Positions 23,469 through 24,901 of a stretch of DNA of 24,901 nucleotides are shown in pieces (positions within the stretch are counted from its first letter, which is position 1; each line of letters begins with the position of its first letter). The notes under the pieces are model-generated. The model had not been told where the DNA came from and ran no database searches. It saw only the letters and a program-made list of their open reading frames with translations. Source of the stretch: JAWLCA01 sp050485905 (GTDB lineage Bacteria > Pseudomonadota > Alphaproteobacteria > Rhodobacterales > Rhodobacteraceae); the NCBI GenBank assembly GCA_050485905.1, contig JBJHCH010000043.1:1-24901 (forward strand). The letters are read 5' to 3'. The translations under genes and the position numbers were made by a program.

Positions 23469-23876
23469 TCACGCGCCGCTTGGCCGAACCGGAACCGGAC
23501 GGCCCTCAGTATCGAGCGCAACGAAAGTGAAATTGGCTTCTGTGACCTTCTCGCTATGTCCAGTCGCACGAGGTCGTCGCCACGCGCCGACATGGATCGT
23601 CATCGAGGTTCTGCCCAACCGGACCAAGCTTGCATAAAGCGAGACTTCGTCGCCGACCTTGACGGGACGGTGAAAAATCATCGCGTCCACCGCGACCGTG
23701 GCGCTGCGCCCGCCGGACGTCAGCGCCGCTACGCTTCCTGCCGCGAGGTCCATCTGGCTCATGACCCAGCCGCCGAAGATATCGCCAGACGGGTTGGTAT
23801 CGGCTGGCATCGCAATGGCGCGGATGGTCGGACTTTCGAGGGGAGGCTGGTCTTCACGGCTCATTGGCTTATCCAT
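23469..23876 (-). CDS. YciA-like hotdog-fold acyl-CoA thioesterase
   Basis: A 135-residue hotdog protein. IRAIAMPADTNPSGDIFGGW followed by VMSQMDLAAG is the conserved acyl-CoA thioesterase opening with the catalytic aspartate region. VAVDAMIFHRPVKVGDEVSL and the C-terminal EKVTEANFTFVALDTEGRP complete the fold. Length is close to YciA. It would hydrolyse acyl-CoA in the cytosol; substrate is unknown. The ATG at 23876 has GGAAAG upstream; an ATG four codons later is possible. It stands alone, opposite in direction to the quinate operon, with decayed sequence on both sides. Confidence 0.82.
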   Translation of the reverse strand: MDKPMSREDQPPLESPTIRAIAMPADTNPSGDIFGGWVMSQMDLAAGSVAALTSGGRSATVAVDAMIFHRPVKVGDEVSLYASLVRLGRTSMTIHVGAWRRPRATGHSEKVTEANFTFVALDTEGRPVPVRPSGA

Positions 23877-23892
23877 TCAAGAGCTTTCCGTC

Positions 23893-23911
23893 GGTCCGTC
23901 TCTGACGGACC
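23893..23911. promoter_or_regulatory. Perfect hairpin upstream of the thioesterase gene
   Basis: GGTCCGTC-TCT-GACGGACC is a perfect 8-bp inverted repeat with a 3-base loop, 17 bases upstream of the thioesterase ATG. It could be an operator, a leader stem or a terminator relic; there is no T-run. Confidence 0.4.
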
Positions 23912-23956
23912 TACGCCAGTCTGCCACACTACGCAAAGCGACGCTGGAGAGAATCA

Positions 23957-24175
23957 GAAAAGGTCCGCGCCGCAAGGAGCGGCTGACGCCCGCACGACAA
24001 GGCCGAGCGGCCCGAATACTTCTTCGCCAAGGGTGTGATCGGCAAGCCAGGCATCGCCCGTGGCCTCGAACAGATAGGGCGTGGCGTTGCGCGTGTCGCA
24101 GACGGAGGTCGGCACATCGCGCACCCCTGCGGTGGCCGCGACCCGGTCACGGCCTTGCCGATAAGCCAGAGCCTC
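23957..24175 (-). pseudogene. Fragment of an aldehyde dehydrogenase
   Basis: On the minus strand the frame reads ALAYRQGRDRVAATAGVRDV, then CDTRNATPYLFEATGDAWLA and DHTLGEEVFGPLGLVVR, before losing similarity and stopping. The EEVFGP block with a preceding LFExxG..(F/W)LA segment is characteristic of the C-terminal third of aldehyde dehydrogenases, especially the 2,5-dioxovalerate (alpha-ketoglutarate semialdehyde) type. The catalytic cysteine and glutamate regions are absent, as is the true C-terminus. A remnant of a lost sugar-acid or amino-acid pathway is likely. Confidence 0.6.
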
Positions 24176-24471
24176 TCTGGGAGTCCTGGCCCTTCACCGT
24201 CGCTGAACTGGGACTCGTGCATCTCGAGCTGCAGTTCAGGGTGTGCATCAAGCCTCGGCTGGTGGCGGGGTCGTGCATCTCCACGTGGAAGCAAGCGGCA
24301 GGCCGTACGCCAGGTGCCGTCCACCAACAAAGCAATTGCGTGCACTCGACGACCCGTCAACTTTGCCCTCTTCTATGCCCACGTCTGTCACCACGGCCGC
24401 CGGTCGCGCTGCTGAATCTCGCGAATTTCTGTGGTTTTCTGATACTGATGAAAAGCCAATCTGCCCAGAAA
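24176..24471. other. Stretch without a recognisable gene
   Basis: About 300 bases between the aldehyde dehydrogenase fragment and the tRNA fragment. Short open frames exist on both strands but none has a good ribosome-binding site or a family pattern I recognise. It is probably decayed sequence. The 5' half of a tRNA-Ser was searched for here (a GGATAGA acceptor strand is expected) and was not found. Confidence 0.5.
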
Positions 24472-24534
24472 ACGGTCTCGAAAACCGTTGTGGGGGTGAC
24501 CCCACCCAGGGTTCGAATCCCTGTCTATCCGCCA
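24472..24534 (+). tRNA. 3' fragment of tRNA-Ser(CGA), probable attachment site
   Basis: The anticodon stem ACGGT/ACCGT (24472-24476 and 24484-24488) encloses loop CTCGAAA with anticodon CGA at 24479-24481. The long variable arm GTGGGG-GTGA-CCCCAC at 24490-24505 marks a class II serine tRNA. The T arm CAGGG-TTCGAAT-CCCTG is at 24507-24523. The 3' acceptor strand TCTATCC, discriminator G and encoded CCA end at 24534. The D arm and 5' acceptor strand are missing; upstream sequence cannot pair. Integrases that use tRNA genes often cross over at the anticodon loop and leave such a 3' part at the far end of the element. Confidence 0.85.
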
Positions 24535-24547
24535 GCTAACCCACTGA

Positions 24548-24901
24548 TCACAAAGCAATAAACGCACTTTCAGCAAGCGAAACACCAGCTCGCCAGCGCG
24601 CTGCCTTCCGCACGCGATCGACGGGTTCGATCTCCGCAACACGATCGATCTTCTTCAGGTACCACCGGATCCGGGAGATCGCCCTGTTCGCGGCCTTGCG
24701 CTCGTCTTCGCTGGTGGCGCCTTGGCGAAGCCGGTGAATGAGATCGGCAAAGGTTTCTGACTGGGGCTCTTCGTCAGCAAGCAACAGGCCTGTGGCACGC
24801 TCCAGGGCATCGAGCGTCTTCCGATCCGGTCGGCGGCGCACCTGGGAAAGGTAACTTGCTACCACCCTGTCGCTCAACCCGGCTTGCAGGGACAGAGCCC
24901 G
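24548..24901 (-). CDS. XRE-like helix-turn-helix protein, right copy (5' end off the window)
   Basis: The gene enters from the right edge; its first roughly 23 codons, including the start, lie outside. The visible frame begins RALSLQAGLSDRVVASYLSQ and continues through VRRRPDRKTLDALERATG, LIHRLRQGATSEDERKAANR and ISRIRWYLKKIDRVAEIEPV to a stop at 24548-24550. It is the second copy of the gene at 1-258; this copy shows the C-terminal part that the left one hides. Compared with the left copy, three residues differ (K to R, I to S, E to V), in or next to the recognition helix. The stop lies 14 bases from the tRNA-Ser fragment, as expected for a gene at an attachment site. A regulator of element excision or immunity is inferred. 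Confidence 0.7.
   Translation of the reverse strand, partial: RALSLQAGLSDRVVASYLSQVRRRPDRKTLDALERATGLLLADEEPQSETFADLIHRLRQGATSEDERKAANRAISRIRWYLKKIDRVAEIEPVDRVRKAARWRAGVSLAESAFIAL
24713..24901. repeat. Long direct repeat, right copy
   Basis: Matches 1-189 in the same orientation with five mismatches and continues beyond the right window edge. The distance between the copies is 24,712 bases. Confidence 0.95.

Noticed and set aside
23342..23593. Minus-strand frame ending KAVDLGLASLERTYPS beside the thioesterase
   Set aside because: It overlaps the thioesterase C-terminus in another frame and shows no pattern I can assign; a frameshifted extension of the thioesterase is possible, but that gene already has normal length.
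24421..24534. A complete tRNA-Ser gene
   Set aside because: No 5' acceptor strand able to pair with TCTATCC and no D arm occurs upstream of the anticodon stem, so only the 3' part is present.
1..24901. CRISPR array, toxin-antitoxin pair, restriction system or other defence island
   Set aside because: No regularly spaced repeats and no protein with such signatures were found; the cargo is metabolic.

Overview
The window reads as accessory DNA of a GC-rich alphaproteobacterium, most likely in or near the Rhodobacteraceae. The grounds are base composition, ABC and TRAP sugar/acid transporters, a tandem glycine riboswitch, and a pcaQ gene divergent from pcaDCHGB. No rRNA, CRISPR array, intact integrase or intact insertion sequence is visible, and the genus cannot be fixed from the sequence alone.

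Layout. (1) 1-824, minus strand: a small putative membrane protein, an excisionase/MerR-like HTH protein and the 5' part of an XRE-like HTH gene. (2) 833-2997, plus: tandem glycine riboswitch, a 13-codon leader ORF overlapping the next start, a DadA-type FAD amino-acid dehydrogenase, and a broken SDR gene. (3) 3109-10056: a pentitol (probably ribitol) unit. Binding protein, ATPase, permease, ribitol dehydrogenase and FGGY pentulose kinase lie on the minus strand, divergent from a LacI regulator, with twin palindromic sites between them. (4) 10404-15427: protocatechuate branch of the beta-ketoadipate pathway, pcaDCHGB on minus and pcaQ on plus. (5) 15548-23167: a GntR regulator made of two fused full-length copies, then a plus-strand operon of TRAP transporter dctPQM, type II dehydroquinase, an NAD-type quinate/shikimate dehydrogenase and 3-dehydroshikimate dehydratase QuiC. 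(6) 23168-24534: an acyl-CoA thioesterase among decayed fragments (serine recombinase, aldehyde dehydrogenase), ending in the 3' part of a tRNA-Ser(CGA). (7) 24548-24901: a second copy of the XRE-like gene.

Regions 4 and 5 form one route: quinate or shikimate is probably imported by the TRAP system, oxidised and dehydrated to 3-dehydroshikimate, converted by QuiC to protocatechuate, then ring-opened and processed to beta-ketoadipate. The final thiolytic steps (pcaIJ, pcaF) are absent here. Region 3 would feed ribitol into the pentose phosphate pathway as D-ribulose 5-phosphate. Both are plausible plant-derived nutrients.

The most notable structural feature is that positions 1-189 and 24713-24901 are the same sequence with five mismatches and lie in the same gene. 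The right copy abuts a tRNA-Ser 3' fragment lacking its 5' half. This suggests that the catabolic cargo lies between two related integrative elements, or two ends of one, stacked at a tRNA-Ser locus. The copies differ in protein only in and next to the DNA-recognition helix. The second notable feature is the double-length GntR regulator.
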